From contig OY756958.1 of assembly GCA_963580455.1 (NCBI GenBank), forward strand, positions 260,501 through 324,500: 64,000 nt of DNA, written 5' to 3'. The translations under genes were made by a program, and so were the position numbers. Below, piece by piece: positions 11,088 through 24,202 of this stretch. The notes under the pieces are model-generated. The model was given only the letters and a program-made list of their open reading frames with translations, was not told the origin of the DNA and ran no database searches. This DNA is from Euonymus europaeus (Eukaryota; Streptophyta; Magnoliopsida; Celastrales; Celastraceae). How positions within the stretch are numbered: position 1 is the stretch's first letter; each line of letters starts with the position of its first letter.

Positions 11088-14000
11088 GTTGCGGATTTTG
11101 ATTTCAGAACTCGTGGCTAGTGGGTCTCGTTTCACCTAGTTAGCCGCGAAATGTGGTTTCTTTACGTAAACGGTTTTATGAATATCCGTTGACTCCGAGT
11201 TCTGAATTCGGTGATTTTTAGCTTGATTTCACACTACTTTTCGAGCTCTACGATCCTGGCATTTCGGATTTTGATTTCAGAAATCGTGGCTAGTAGGTCT
11301 CGTTTCACCTAGTTAGCCGCGAAATGTGGTTTCTTTACGTAAACGGATTTAGGAATATCCGTTGACTCCGAGTTCTGAATTCGTTGATTTTTAGCTTGAT
11401 TTCACACTACTTTTTGAGCTCTACGATCCTGGTGTTTCGGATTTTGATTTCAGAACTCGTGGCTAGTTGGTCTCGTTTCACCTAGTTACCCGCGAAATGT
11501 GGTTTCTTTACGTAAACGGATTTATGAATATCCGTTGACTCCGAGTTCTGAATTCGGTGATTTTTAGCTTGATTTCACACTACTTTTTGAGCTCTACGAT
11601 CCTGGCATTTCGGATTTTGATTTCAGAACTCGTGGCTAGTTGGTCTCGTTTCACCTAGTTAGCCGCGAAATGTGGTTTCTTTATGTAAACGATTTTACGA
11701 ATATCCGTTGACTCCGAGTTCTGAATTCGGTGACTTTTAGCTTGATTTCACACTACTTTTCGAGCTCTACGATCCTGGCGTTTCGGATTTTGATTTCAGA
11801 ACTCGTGGCTAGAAGGTCTCGTTTCACCTAGTTAGCCGCGAAATGTGGTTTCTTTACGTAAACGGTTTTATGAATATCCGTTGACTCCGAGTTCTGAATT
11901 CGGTGATTTTTAGCTTGATTTCACACTACTTTTCGAGCTCTACGATCCTGGCGTTTCGGATTTTTATTTCAGAACTCGTGGCTAGTAGGTCTCGTTTCAC
12001 CTAGTTAGCCGCGAAATGTGGTTTCTTTACGTAAACGGATTTATGAATATCCGTTGACTCCGAGTTCTGAATTCGGTTATTTTTAGCTTGATTTCACACT
12101 ACTTTTCGAGCTCTACTATCCTGGAGTTTCGGATTTTGATTTCAGAACTCGTGGCTAGTTGGTCTCGTTTCACCTAGTTAGCCGCGAAATGTGGTTTCTT
12201 TACGTAAACGGTTTTATGAATATCCGTTGACTCCAAGTTCTGAATTCGGTGATTTTTAGCTTGATTTCACACTACTTTTCGAGCTCTACGATCCTGGCGT
12301 TTCGGATTTTGATTTCAGAACTCGTGGCTAGAAGGTCTCGTTTCACCTAGTTAGCCGCGAAATGTGGTTTCTTTACGTAAACGGTTTTATGAATATCCGT
12401 TGACTCCGAGTTCTGAATTCGGTGATTTTTAGCTTGATTTCACACTACTTTTCGAGCTCTACGATCCTGGCGTTTCGGATTTTGATTTCAGAAGTCGTGG
12501 CTAGAAGGTCTCGTTTCACCTAGTTAGCCGCGAAATGTGGTTTCTTTACGTAAACGGTTTTATGAATATCCGTTGACTCCGAGTTCTGAATTCGGTGATT
12601 TTTAGCTTTATTTCACACTACTTTTCGAGCTCTACGATCCTGGCGTTTCAGATTTTTATTTCAGAACTCGTGGCTAGTAGGTCTCGTTTCACCTAGTTAG
12701 CCGCGAAATGTGGTTTCTTTACGTAAACGGATTTATGAATATCCGTTGACTCCGAGTTCTGAATTCGGTTATTTTTAGCTTGATTTCACACTACTTTTCG
12801 AGCTCTACTATCCTGGAGTTGCGGATTTTGATTTCAGAACTCGTGGCTAGTGGGTCTCGTTTCACCTAGTTAGCCGCGAAATGTGGTTTCTTTACGTAAA
12901 CGGTTTTATGAATATCCGTTGACTCCGAGTTCTGAATTCGGTGATTTTTAGCTTGATTTCACACTACTTTTCGAGCTCTACGATCCTGGCATTTCGGATT
13001 TTGATTTCAGAAATCGTGGCTAGTAGGTCTCGTTTCACCTAGTTAGCCGCGAAATGTGGTTTCTTTACGTAAACGGATTTAGGAATATCCGTTGACTCCG
13101 AGTTCTGAATTCGGTTATTTTTAGCTTGATTTCACACTACTTTTTGAGCTCTACGATCCTGGTGTTTCGGATTTTGATTTCAGAACTCGTGGCTAGTTGG
13201 TCTCGTTTCACCTAGTTACCCGCGAAATGTGGTTTCTTTACGTAAACGGATTTATGAATATCCGTTGACTCCGAGTTCTGAATTCGGTGATTTTTAGCTT
13301 GATTTCACACTACTTTTTGAGCTCTACGATCCTGGCATTTCGGATTTTGATTTCAGAACTCGTGGCTAGTTGGTCTCGTTTCACCTAGTTAGCCGCGAAA
13401 TGTGGTTTCTTTATGTAAACGATTTTACGAATATCCGTTGACTCCGAGTTCTGAATTCGGTGACTTTTAGCTTGATTTCACACTACTTTTCGAGCTCTAC
13501 GATCCTGGCGTTTCGGATTTTGATTTCAGAACTCGTGGCTAGAAGGTCTCGTTTCACCTAGTTAGCCGCGAAATGTGGTTTCTTTACGTAAACGGTTTTA
13601 TGAATATCCGTTGACTCCGAGTTCTGAATTCGGTGATTTTTAGCTTGATTTCACACTACTTTTCGAGCTCTACGATCCTGGCCTTTCGGATTTTTATTTC
13701 AGAACTCGTGGCTAGTAGGTCTCGTTTCACCTAGTTAGCCGCGAAATGTGGTTTCTTTACGTAAACGGATTTATGAATATCCGTTGACTCCGAGTTCTGA
13801 ATTCGGTTATTTTTAGCTTGATTTCACACTACTTTTCGAGCTCTACTATCCTGGAGTTTCGGATTTTGATTTCAGAACTCGTGGCTAGTTGGTCTCGTTT
13901 CACCTAGTTAGCCGCGAAATGTGGTTTCTTTACGTAAACGGTTTTATGAATATCCGTTGACTCCAAGTTCTGAATTCGGTGATTTTTAGCTTGATTTCAC

Positions 14001-14180
14001 ACTACTTTTCGAGCTCTACGATCCTGGCGTTTCGGATTTTGATTTCAGAACTCGTGGCTAGAAGGTCTCGTTTCACCTAGTTAGCCGCGAAATGTGGTTT
14101 CTTTACGTAAACGGTTTTATGAATATCCGTTGACTCCGAGTTCTGAATTCGGTGATTTTTAGCTTTATTTCACACTACTT
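11088..14180 (+). repeat. 10-monomer tandem duplication in domain B
   Basis: About 11088-12450 matches 12818-14180 at an offset of 1,730 bp (10 units). Shared rare marks include 'gcggattttg...ctagtggg', 'gaaatcgtgg' (11282 and 13012), 'ggatttagg', 'ctagttaccc' (11486 and 13216), 'tttatgtaaacg' and 'gtgactttt'. Beyond about 14150 the best match offset changes from 1,730 to 1,557 bp (for example 'agctttattt' at 12604 and 14161), which marks a recombination breakpoint. The next 'ttaccc' mark, at 14773, is also 1,557 bp downstream. Confidence 0.8.
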
Positions 14181-15220
14181 TTCGAGCTCTACGATCCTGG
14201 CGTTTCGGATTTTTATTTCAGAACTCTTGGCTAGTAGGTCTCGTTTCACCTAGTTAGCCGCGAAATGTGGTTTCTTTACGTAAACGGATTTATGAATATC
14301 CGTTGACTCCGAGTTCTGAATTCGGTTATTTTTAGCTTGATTTCACACTACTTTTCGAGCTCTACTATCCTGGAGTTTCGGATTTTGATTTCAGAACTCG
14401 TGGCTAGTTGGTCTCGTTTCACCTAGTTAGCCGCGAAATGTGGTTTCTTTACGTAAACGGTTTTATGAATATCCGTTGACTCCGAGTTCTGAATTCGGTG
14501 ATTTTTAGCTTGATTTCACACTACTTTTCGAGCTCTACGATCCTGGCATTTCGGATTTTGATTTCAGAAATTGTGGCTAGTAGGTCTCGTTTCACCTAGT
14601 TAGCCGCGAAATGTGGTTTCTTTACGTAAACGGATTTAGGAATATCCGTTGACTCCGAGTTCTGAATTCGGTGATTTTTAGCTTGATTTCACACTACTTT
14701 TTGAGCTCTACGATCCTGGTGTTTCGGATTTTGATTTCAGAACTCGTGGCTAGTTGGTCTCGTTTCACCTAGTTACCCGCGAAATGTGGTTTCTTTACTT
14801 AAACGGATTTATGAATATCCGTTGACTCCGAGTTCTGAATTCGGTGATTTTTAGCTTGATTTCACACTACTTTTTGAGCTCTACGATCCTGGCATTTCGG
14901 ATTTTGATTTCAGAACTCGTGGCTAGTTGGTCTCGTTTCACCTAGTTAGCCGCGAAATGTGGTTTCTTTACGTAAACGATTTTACGAATATCTGTTGACT
15001 CCGAGTTCTGAATTCGGTGACTTTTAGCTTGATTTCACACTACTTTTCGAGCTCTACGATCCTGGCCTTTCGGATTTTGATTTCAGAACTCGTGGCTAGA
15101 AGGTCTCGTTTCACCTAGTTAGCCGCGAAATGTGGTTTCTTTACGTAAACGGTTTTATGAATATCCGTTGACTCCGAGTTCTGAATTCGGTGATTTTTAG
15201 CATGATTTCACACTACTTTT

Positions 15221-15379
15221 CGAGCTTTTCGGATTTTTATTTCAGAACTCGTGGCTAGTAGGTCTCGTTTCACCTAGTTAGCCGCGAAATGTGGTTTCTT
15301 TACGTAAACGGATTTATGAATATCCGTTGACTCCGAGTTTTGAATTCGGTTATTTTTAGCTTGATTTCACACTACTTTT
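15221..15379 (+). repeat. Deleted 159-bp monomer at the B/C boundary
   Basis: The unit begins 'cgagcttttcgg', so 14 bp are missing between 'cgagct' and 'ttcgg'. The missing stretch is the variable 'ctacgatcctgg' segment. All downstream units are shifted by 14 bp relative to the upstream phase. It lies where domain B markers give way to domain C markers, with 'gcgcaatg' starting near 15804. Confidence 0.88.
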
Positions 15380-16590
15380 TGAGCTCTACTATCCTGGAGT
15401 TTCGGATTTTGATTTCAGAACTCGTGGCTAGTTGGTCTCGTTTCACCTAGTTAGCCGCGAAATGTGGTTTCTTTACGTAAACGGTTTTATGAATATCCGT
15501 TGACTCCGAGTTCTGAATTCGGTGATTTTTAGCTTGATTTCACACTACTTTTCGAGCTCTACGATCCTGGCATTTCGGATTTTTATTTCAGAACTCGTGG
15601 CTAGTAGGTCTCGTTTCACCTAGTTAGCCGCGAAATGTGGTTTCTTTACGTAAACGGTTTTATGAATATCCGTTGACTCCGAGTTCTGAATTCGGTGATT
15701 TTTAGCTTGATTTCACACTACTTTTCGAGCTCTACAATCCTGGCATTTCGGATTTTGATTTCAGAACTCGTGGCTAGTTGGTCTCGTTTCACCTATTTAG
15801 CCGCGCAATGTGGTTTCTTTACGTAAACGGATTTATGAATATCCGTTGACTCCGAGTTCTGAATTCGGTGATTTTTAGCTTGATTTCACACTACTTTTTG
15901 AGCTCTACGATCCTGGCGCTTCGGATTTTGATTTCAGAACTCGTGGCTAGTTGGTCTCGTTTCACCTAGTTAGCCGCGCAATGTGGTTTCTTTACGTAAA
16001 CGGATTTATGAATATCCGTTGACTCCGAGTTCTGAATTCGGTGAATTTTAGCTTGATTTCACACTACTTTTCGAGCTCTACGATCCTGGCGTTTCGGATT
16101 TTTATTTCAGAACTCGTGGCTAGTTGGTCTAGTTTCACCTATTTAGCCGCGCAATGTGGTTTCTTTACGTAAACGGATTTAGGAATATCCGTTGACTCCG
16201 AGTTCTGAATTCGGTGATTTTTAGCTTGATTTCACACTACTTTTTGAGCTCTACGATCCTGGTGTCTCGGATTTTGATTTCAGAACTCGTGGCTAGTTGG
16301 TCTCGTTTCACCTAGTTATCCGCGAAATGTGGTTTCTTTACGTAAACGGATTTATGAATATCCGTTGACTCCGAGTTCTGAATTCGGTGATTTTTAGCTT
16401 GATTTCACACTACTTTTTGAGCTCTACGATCCTGGCGTTTCGGATTTTGATTTCAGAACTCGTGGCTCGTAGGTCTCGTTTCACCTAGTTAGCCGCGAAA
16501 TGTGGTTTCTTTACGTAAACGGTTTTACGAATATCCGTTGACTCCGAGTTCTGAATTCGGTGACTTTTAGCTTGATTTCACACTACTTTT

Positions 16591-17974
16591 CGAGCTCTAC
16601 GATCCTGGCGTTTCGGATTTTGATTTCAGAACTCGTGGCTAGAAGGTCTCGTTTCACCTAGTTAGCCGCGAAATGTGGTTTCTTTACGTAAACGGTTTTA
16701 TGAATATCCGTTGACTCCGAGTTCTGAATTCGGTGATTTTTAGCTTGATTTCATACTACTTTTCGAGCTCTACGATCCTGGCATTTCGGATTTTGATTTC
16801 AGAACTCGTGGCTAGTAGGTCTCGTTTCACCTAGTTAGCCGCGAAATGTGGTTTCTTTACGTAAACGATTTTATGAATATCCGTTGACTCCGAGTTCTGA
16901 ATTCGGTGATTTTTAGCTTGATTTCACACTACTTTTCGAGCTCTACAATCCTGGAATTTCGGATTTTGATTTCAGAACTCGTGGCTAGTTGGTCTCGTTT
17001 CACCTATTTAGCCGCGCAATGTGGATTCTTTACGTAAACGGATTTATGAATATCCGTTGACTCGGAGTCCTGAATTCGGTGATTTTTAGCTTGATTTCAC
17101 ACTACTTTTTGAGCTCTACGATCCTGGCGCTTCGGATTTTGATTTCAGAACTCGTGGCTAGTTGGTCTCGTTTCACCTAGTTAGCCGCGCAATGTGGTTT
17201 CTTTACGTAAACGGATTTATGAATATCCGTTGACTCCGAGTTCTGAATTCGGTGAATTTTAGCTTGATTTCACACTACTTTTCGAGCTCTACGATCCTGG
17301 CGTTTCGGATTTTGATTTCAGAACTCGTGGCTAGAAGGTCTCGTTTCACCTAGTTAGCCGCGAAATGTGGTTTCTTTACGTAAACGGTTTTATGAATATC
17401 CGTTGACTCCGAGTTCTGAATTCGGTGATTTTTAGCTTGATTTCATACTACTTTTCGAGCTCTACGATCCTGGCATTTCGGATTTTGATTTCAGAACTCG
17501 TGGCTAGTAGGTCTCGTTTCACCTAGTTAGCCGCGAAATGTGGTTTCTTTACGTAAACGATTTTATGAATATCCGTTGACTCCGAGTTCTGAATTCGGTG
17601 ATTTTTAGCTTGATTTCACACTACTTTTCGAGCTCTACAATCCTGGAATTTCGGATTTTGATTTCAGAACTCGTGGCTAGTTGGTCTCGTTTCACCTATT
17701 TAGCCGCGCAATGTGGATTCTTTACGTAAACGGATTTATGAATATCCGTTGACTCGGAGTCCTGAATTCGGTGATTTTTAGCTTGATTTCACACTACTTT
17801 TTGAGCTCTACGATCCTGGCGCTTCGGATTTTGATTTCAGAACTCGTGGCTAGTTGGTCTCGTTTCACCTAGTTAGCCGCGCAATGTGGTTTCTTTACGT
17901 AAACGGATTTATGAATATCCGTTGACTCCGAGTTCTGAATTCGGTGAATTTTAGCTTGATTTCACACTACTTTT
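16591..17974 (+). repeat. Tandem 4-monomer duplication (2 x 692 bp)
   Basis: Units 16591-17282 repeat as 17283-17974. The four unit types are 'ctagaagg' ending in 'tcatactac', 'ggcatttcgg' with 'aaacgatttt', 'acaatcctggaattt' with 'gtggattctttac' and 'ctcggagtcc', and 'ggcgcttcgg' with 'gtgaatttta'. The shared private marks 'tcatactac', 'gtggattc' and 'actcggagtcctg' make the duplication clear. Flanking units differ. Confidence 0.85.
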
Positions 17975-18839
17975 CGAGCTCTACGATCCTGGCGTTTCGG
18001 ATTTTTATTTCAGAACTCGTGGCTAGTAGGTCTCGTTTCACCTAGTTAGCCGCGAAATGTGGTTTCTTTACGTAAACGGTTTTACGAATATCCGTTGACT
18101 CCGAGTTCTGAATTCGGTGATTTTTAGCTTGATTTCACACTACTTTTCGAGCTCTACGATCCTGGCGTTTCGGATTTTGATTTCAGAACTCGTGGCTAGA
18201 AGGTCTCGTCTCACCTAGTTAGCCGCGAAATGTGGTTTGTTTACGTAAACGGTTTTATGAATATCCGTTGACTCCGAGTTCTGAATTCGGTGATTTTTAG
18301 CTTGATTTCACACTACTTTTCGAGCTCTACGATCCTGGCGCTTCGGATTTTGATTTCAGAACTCGTGGCTAGTTGGTCTCGTTTCACCTAGTTAGCCGCG
18401 AAATGTGGTTTCTTTACGTAAACAGTTTTATGAATATCCGTTGACTCCGAGTTCTGAATTCGGTGATTTTTAGCTTGATTTCACACTACTTTTCGAGCTC
18501 TACGATCCTGGCGTTTCGGATTTTGATTTCAGAACTCGTGGCTAGTTGGTCTCGTTCCACCTATTTAGCCGCGCAATGTCGTTCCTTTACGTAAACGGAT
18601 TTATGAATATCCGTTGACTCCGAGTTCTGAATTCGGTGAATTTTAGCTTGATTTCACACTACTTTTCAAGCTCTACGATCCTGGCATTTCGGATTTTTAT
18701 TTCAGAACTCGTGGCTAGTTGGTCTAGTTTCACCTATTTAGCCGCGCAATGTGGTTTCTTTACGTAAACGGATTTGGGAATATCCGTTGACTGCGAGTTC
18801 TGAATTCGGTGATTTTTAGCTTGATTTCACACTACTTTT

Positions 18840-20050
18840 TGAGCTCTACGATCCTGGTGTTTCGGATTTTGATTTCAGAACTCGTGGCTAGTTGGTCTCG
18901 TTTCACCTAGTTACCCGCGAAATGTGGTTTCTTTACGTAAACGGATTTATCAATATCCGTTGACTCCGAGTTCTGAATTCGGTGATTTTTAGCTTGATTT
19001 CACACTACTTTTTGAGCTCTACGATCCTGGCATTTCGGATTTTGATTTCAGAACTCGTGGCTAGTAGGTCTCATTTCACCTAGTTAGCCGCGAAATGTGG
19101 TTTCTTTACGTAAACGGTTTTACGAATATCCGTTGACTCCGAGTTCTGAATTCGGTGACTTTTAGCTTGATTTCACACTACTTTTCGAGCTCTACGATCC
19201 TGGCGTTTCGGATTTTGATTTCAGAACTCGTGGCTAGAAGGTCTCGTTTCACCTAGTTAGCCGCGAAATGTGGTTTCTTTACGTAAACGGTTTTATGAAT
19301 ATCCGTTGACTCCGAGTTCTGAATTCGGTGATTTTTAGCTTGATTTCACAGTACTTTTTGAGCTCTACGATCCTGGCATTTCGGATTTTGATTTCAGAAC
19401 TCGTGGCTAGTCGGTCTCGTTTCACCTAGTTAGCCGCGAAATGTGGTTTCTTTACGTAAACGGTTTTATGAATATCCATTGACTCCGAGTTCTGAATTCG
19501 GTGATTTTTAGCTTGATTTCACACTACTTTTCGAGCTCTACAATCCTGGCATTTCGGATTTTGATTTCAGAACTCGTGGCTAGTTGGTCTCGTTTCACCT
19601 ATTTAGCCGCGCAATGTGGTTTCTTTACGTAAACGGATTTATGAATATCCGTCGACTCCGAGTCCTGAATTCGGTGATTTTTAGCTTGATTTCACACTAC
19701 TTTTTGAGCTCTACGATCCTGGCGCTTCGGATTTTGATTTCAGAACTCGTGGCTAGTTGGTCTCGTATCACCTAGTTAGCTGCGCAATGTGGTTTCTTTA
19801 CGTAAACGGATTTATGAATATCCGTTGACTCCGAGTTCTGAATTCGGTGAATTTTAGCTTGATTTCACACTACTTTTCGAGCTCTACGATCCTGGCGTTT
19901 CGGATTTTTATTTCAGAACTCGTGGCTAGTAGGTCTCGTTTCACCTAGTTAGCCGCGAAATGTGGTTTCTTTACGTAAACGGTTTTACGAATATCCGTTG
20001 ACTCCGAGTTCTGAATTCGGTGATTTTTAGCTTGATTTCACACTACTTTT
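18840..20050 (+). repeat. Domain C HOR, 7-monomer version, copy 1
   Basis: Unit order: 'ggtgtttcgg/ttaccc'; 'ggcattt/gtgactttt'; 'ctagaagg'; 'ggcattt'; 'acaatcctggcattt/gcgcaatg'; 'ggcgcttcgg/gcgcaatg/gtgaatt'; 'ggcgttt/gatttttatttc/ttttacg'. Length is 1,211 bp (7 x 173). The 'ttaccc' mark at 18911 recurs at 20122 and 21333. A fortuitous open frame (19584-19775) runs through this copy. Confidence 0.85.
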
Positions 20051-21261
20051 TGAGCTCTACGATCCTGGTGTTTCGGATTTTGATTTCAGAACTCGTGGCT
20101 AGTTGGTCTCGTTTCACCTAGTTACCCGCGAAATGTGGTTTCTTTACGTAAACGGATTTATGAATATCCGTTGACTCCGAGTTCTGAATTCGGTGATTTT
20201 TAGCTTGATTTCACACTACTTTTTGAGCTCTACGATCCTGGCATTTCGGATTTTGATTTCAGAACTCGTGGCTAGTAGGTCTCGTTTCACCTAGTTAGAC
20301 GCGAAATGTGGTTTCTTTACGTAAACGGTTTTACGAATATCCGTTGACTCCGAGTTCTGAATTCGGTGACTTTTAGCTTGATTTCACACTACTTTTCGAG
20401 CTCTACGATCCTGGCGTTTCGGATTTTGATTTCAGAACTCGTGGCTAGAAGGTCTCGTTTCACCTAGTTAGCCGCGAAATGTGGTTTCTTTACGTAAACG
20501 GTTTTATGAATATCCGTTGACTCCGAGTTCTGAATTCGGTGATTTTTAGCTTGATTTCACACTACTTTTCGAGCTCTACGATCCTGGCATTTCGGATTTT
20601 GATTTCAGAACTCGTGGCTAGTAGGTCTCGTTTCACCTAGTTAGCCGCGAAATGTGGTTTCTTTACGTAAACGGTTTTATGAATATCCGTTGACTCCGAG
20701 TTCTGAATTCGGTGATTTTTAGCTTGATTTCACACTACTTTTCGAGCTCTACAATCCTGGCATTTCGGATTTTGATTTTAGAACTCGTGGCTAGTTGGTC
20801 TCGTTTCACCTATTTAGCCGCGCAATGTGGTTTCTTTACGTAAACGGATTTATGAATATCCGTTGACTCCGAGTTCTGAATTCGGTGATTTTTAGCTTGA
20901 TTTCACACTACTTTTTGAGCTCTACGATCCTGGCGCTTCGGATTTTGATTTCAGAACTCGTGGCTAGTTGGTCTCGTTTCACCTAGTTAGCCGCGCAATG
21001 TGGTTTCTTTACGTAAACGGATTTATGAATATCCGTTGACTCCGAGTTCTGAATTCGGTGAATTTTAGCTTGATTTCACACTACTTTTCGAGCTCTACGA
21101 TCCTGGCGTTTCGAATTTTTATTTCAGAACTCGTGGCTAGTAGGTCTCGTTTCACCTAGTTAGCCGCGAAATGTGGTTTCTTTACGTAAACGGTTTTACG
21201 AATATCCGTTGACTCCGAGTTCTGAATTCGTTGATTTTTAGCTTGATTTCACACTACTTTT
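20051..21261 (+). repeat. Domain C HOR, 7-monomer version, copy 2
   Basis: The same seven unit types occur in the same order as at 18840, offset by exactly 1,211 bp. Only scattered single-base differences were seen, for example 'ttagacgcg' near 20296, 'ctcgtttc' where copy 1 has 'ctcatttc', and 'gattttagaac' near 20776. Together with the neighbouring copy it is a clean tandem pair. Confidence 0.85.
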
Positions 21262-22299
21262 CGAGCTCTACGATCCTGGTGTTTCGGATTTTGATTTCAG
21301 AACTCGTGGCTAGTTGGTCTCGTTTCACCTAGTTACCCGCGAAATGTGGTTTCTTTACGTAAACGGATTTATGAATATCCGTTGACTCCGAGTTCTGAAT
21401 TCGGTGATTTTTAGCTTGATTTCACACTACTTTTTGAGCTCTACGATCCTGGCATTTCGGATTTTGATTTCAGAACTCGTGGCTAGTAGGTCTCGTTTCA
21501 CCTAGTTAGCCGCGAAATGTGGTTTCTTTACGTAAACGGTTTTACGAATATCCGTTGACTCCGAGTTCTGAATTCGGTGACTTTTAGCTTGATTTCACAC
21601 TACTTTTCGAGCTCTACGATCCTGGCGTTTCGGATTTTGATTTCAGAACTCGTGGCTAGAAGGTCTCGTTTCACCTAGTTAGCCGCGAAATGTGGTTTCT
21701 TTACGTAAACGGTTTTATGAATATCCGTTGACTCCGAGTTCTGAATTCGGTGATTTTTAACTTGATTTCACACTACTTTTTGAGCTCTACGATCCTGGCA
21801 TTTCGGATTTTGATTTCAGAACTCGTGGCTAGTAGGTCTCGTTTCACCTAGTTAGCCGCGAAATGTGGTTTCTTTACGTAAACGGTTTTACGAATATCCG
21901 TTGACTCCGAGTTCTGAATTCGGTGATTTTTAGCTTGATTTCACACTACTTTTCGAGCTCTACGATCCTGGCGCTTCGGATTTTGATTTCAGAACTCGTG
22001 GCTAGTTGGTCTCGTTTCACCTAGTTAGCCGCGAAATGTTGTTTCTTTACGTAAACAGTTTTATGAATATCCGTTGACTCCGAGTTCTGAATTCGGTGAT
22101 TTTTAGCTTGATTTCACACTACTTTTCGAGCTCTACGATCCTGGCATTTCGGATTTTTATTTCAGAACTCGTGGCTAGTTGGTCTAGTTTCACCTATTTA
22201 GCCGCGCAATGTGGTTTCTTTACGTAAACGGATTTAGGAATATCCGTTGACTCCGAGTTCTGAATTCGGTGATTTTTAGCTTGATTTCACACAACTTTT
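21262..22299 (+). repeat. Domain C HOR, 6-monomer version
   Basis: The copy starts with the usual 'ggtgtttcgg/ttaccc', 'ggcattt/gtgactttt' and 'ctagaagg' units. It continues with a 'ggcattt/ttttacg' unit and then joins 'ggcgcttcgg/aaacagtttt' and 'ggcattt/gatttttatttc/ggatttagg' units that belong to the tail of the 11-monomer version. Length is 1,038 bp (6 x 173). It looks like a recombinant between positions of the longer HOR. Confidence 0.8.
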
Positions 22300-24202
22300 T
22301 GAGCTCTACGATCCTGGTGTTTCGGATTTTGATTTCAGAACTTGTGGCTAGTTGGTCTCGTTTCACCTAGTTACCCGCGAAATGTGGTTTCTTTACGTAA
22401 ACGGATTTATGAATATCCGTTGACTCCGAGTTCTGAATTCGGTGATTTTTAGCTTGATTTCACACTACTTTTTGAGCTCTACGATCCTGGCATTTCGGAT
22501 TTTGATTTCAGAACTCGTGGCTAGTAGGTCTCGTTTCACCTAGTTAGCCGCGAAATGTGGTTTCTTTACGTAAACGGTTTTACGAATATCCGTTGACTCC
22601 GAGTTCTGAATTCGGTGACTTTTAGCTTGATTTCACACTACTTTTCGAGCTCTACGATCCTGGCGTTTCGGATTTTGATTTCAGAACTCGTGGCTAGAAG
22701 GTCTCGTTTCACCTAGTTAGCCGCGAAATGTGGTTTCTTTACGTAAACGGTTTTATGAATATCCGTTGACTCCGAGTTCTGAATTCGGTGATTTTTAGCT
22801 TGATTTCACACTACTTTTCGAGCTCTACGATCCTGGCATTTCGGATTTTGATTTCAGAACTCGTGGCTAGTAGGTCTCGTTTCACCTAGTTAGCCGCGAA
22901 ATGTGGTTTCTTTACGTAAACGGTTTTATGAATATCCGTTGACTCCGAGTTCTGAATTCGATGATTTTTAGCTTGATTTCACACTACTTTTCGAGCTCTA
23001 CAATCCTGGCATTTCGGATTTTGATTTCAGAACTCGTGGCTAGTTGGTCTCGTTTCACATATTTAGCCGCGCAATGTGGTTTCTTTACGTAAACGGATTT
23101 ATGAATATCCGTTGACTCCGAGTCCTGAATTCGGTGATTTTTAGCTAGATTTCACACTACTTTTTGAGCTCTACGATCCTGGCGCTTCGGATTTTTATTT
23201 CAGAACTCGTGGCTAGTTGGTCTCGTTTCACCTAGTTAGCCGCGCAATGTGGTTTCTTTACGTAAACGGATTTATGAATATCCGTTGACTCCGAGTTCTG
23301 AATTCGGTGAATTTTAGCTTGATTTCACACTACTTTTCGAGCTCTACGATCCTGGCGTTTCGGATTTTTATTTCAGAACTCGTGGCTAGTAGGTCTCATT
23401 TCACCTAGTTAGCCGCGAAATGTGGTTTCTTTACGTAAACGGTTTTACGAATATCCGTTGACTCCGAGTTCTGAATTCGGTGATTTTTAGCTTGATTTCA
23501 CACTACTTTTCGAGCTCTACGATCCTGGCATTTCGGATTTTGATTTCAGAACTCGTGGCTAGAAGGTCTCGTTTCACCTAGTTAGCCGCGAAATGTGGTT
23601 TCTTTACGTAAACGGTTTTATGAATATCCGTTGACTCCGAGTTCTGAATTCGGTGATTTTTAGCTTGATTTCACACTAATTTTCGAGCTCTACGATCCTG
23701 GCGCTTCGGATTTTGATTTCAGAACTCGTGGCTAGTTGGTCTCGTTTCACCTAGTTAGCCGCGAAATGTGGTTTCTTTACGTAAACAGTTTTATGAATAT
23801 CCGTTGACTCCGAGTTCTGAATTCGGTGATTTTTAGCTTGATTTCACACTACTTTTCGAGCTCTACGATCCTGGCATTTCGGATTTTGATTTCAGAACTC
23901 GTGGCTAGTTGGTCTCGTTTCACCTATTTAGCCGCGCAATGTCGTTCCTTTACGTAAACGGATTTATGAATATCCGTTGACTCCGAGTTCTGAATTCGGT
24001 GAATTTTAGCTTGATTTCACACTACTTTTCGAGCTCTACGATCCTGGCATTTCGGATTTTTATTTCAGAACTCGTGGCTAGTTGGTCTAGTTTCACCTAT
24101 TTAGCCGCGCAATGTGGTTTCTTTACGTAAACGGATTTAGGAATATCCGTTGACTCCGAGTTCTGAATTCGGTGATTTTTAGCTTGATTTCACACAACTT
24201 TT
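22300..24202 (+). repeat. Domain C HOR, 11-monomer version (1,903 bp)
   Basis: Eleven units start at 22300 and then every 173 bp. The first seven have the 7-monomer order. Four more follow: 'ctagaagg', 'ggcgcttcgg/aaacagtttt', 'ggcattt/gtcgttcctt', and 'ggcattt/gatttttatttc/ggatttagg'. The copy at 24203 lacks only one of these types. The 11-unit form is the longest and could be the parent from which the 7-, 6- and 10-unit forms arose by deletion; that direction is inference. Confidence 0.82.

Larger units (their letters stand above)
6225..15220 (+). repeat. Domain B satellite block
   Basis: Fifty-two units carry a distinct set of variants: 'ctactatcctggagtttcgg', 'acggatttatg' in place of 'acggttttatg', 'cggttattttt' in place of 'cggtgattttt', 'ctagaagg' and 'gatttttatttc'. 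A private mark, 'gagttgcgg' followed by 'ctagtgggtc', occurs at 6590, 7801, 9531, 11088 and 12818. The spacings are 1,211, 1,730, 1,557 and 1,730 bp, which are 7, 10, 9 and 10 units. The block is therefore built from variable-length HORs that gain or lose whole units. No non-satellite sequence is present. Confidence 0.87.

Noticed and set aside
19584..19775. Open frame of 63 codons on the + strand
   Set aside because: It lies wholly in satellite monomers, crosses a unit junction and stays open only because of local substitutions. Its translation closely resembles that of another chance frame at 34457-34642 because both read the same repeat. No ribosome-binding, splice or domain evidence.
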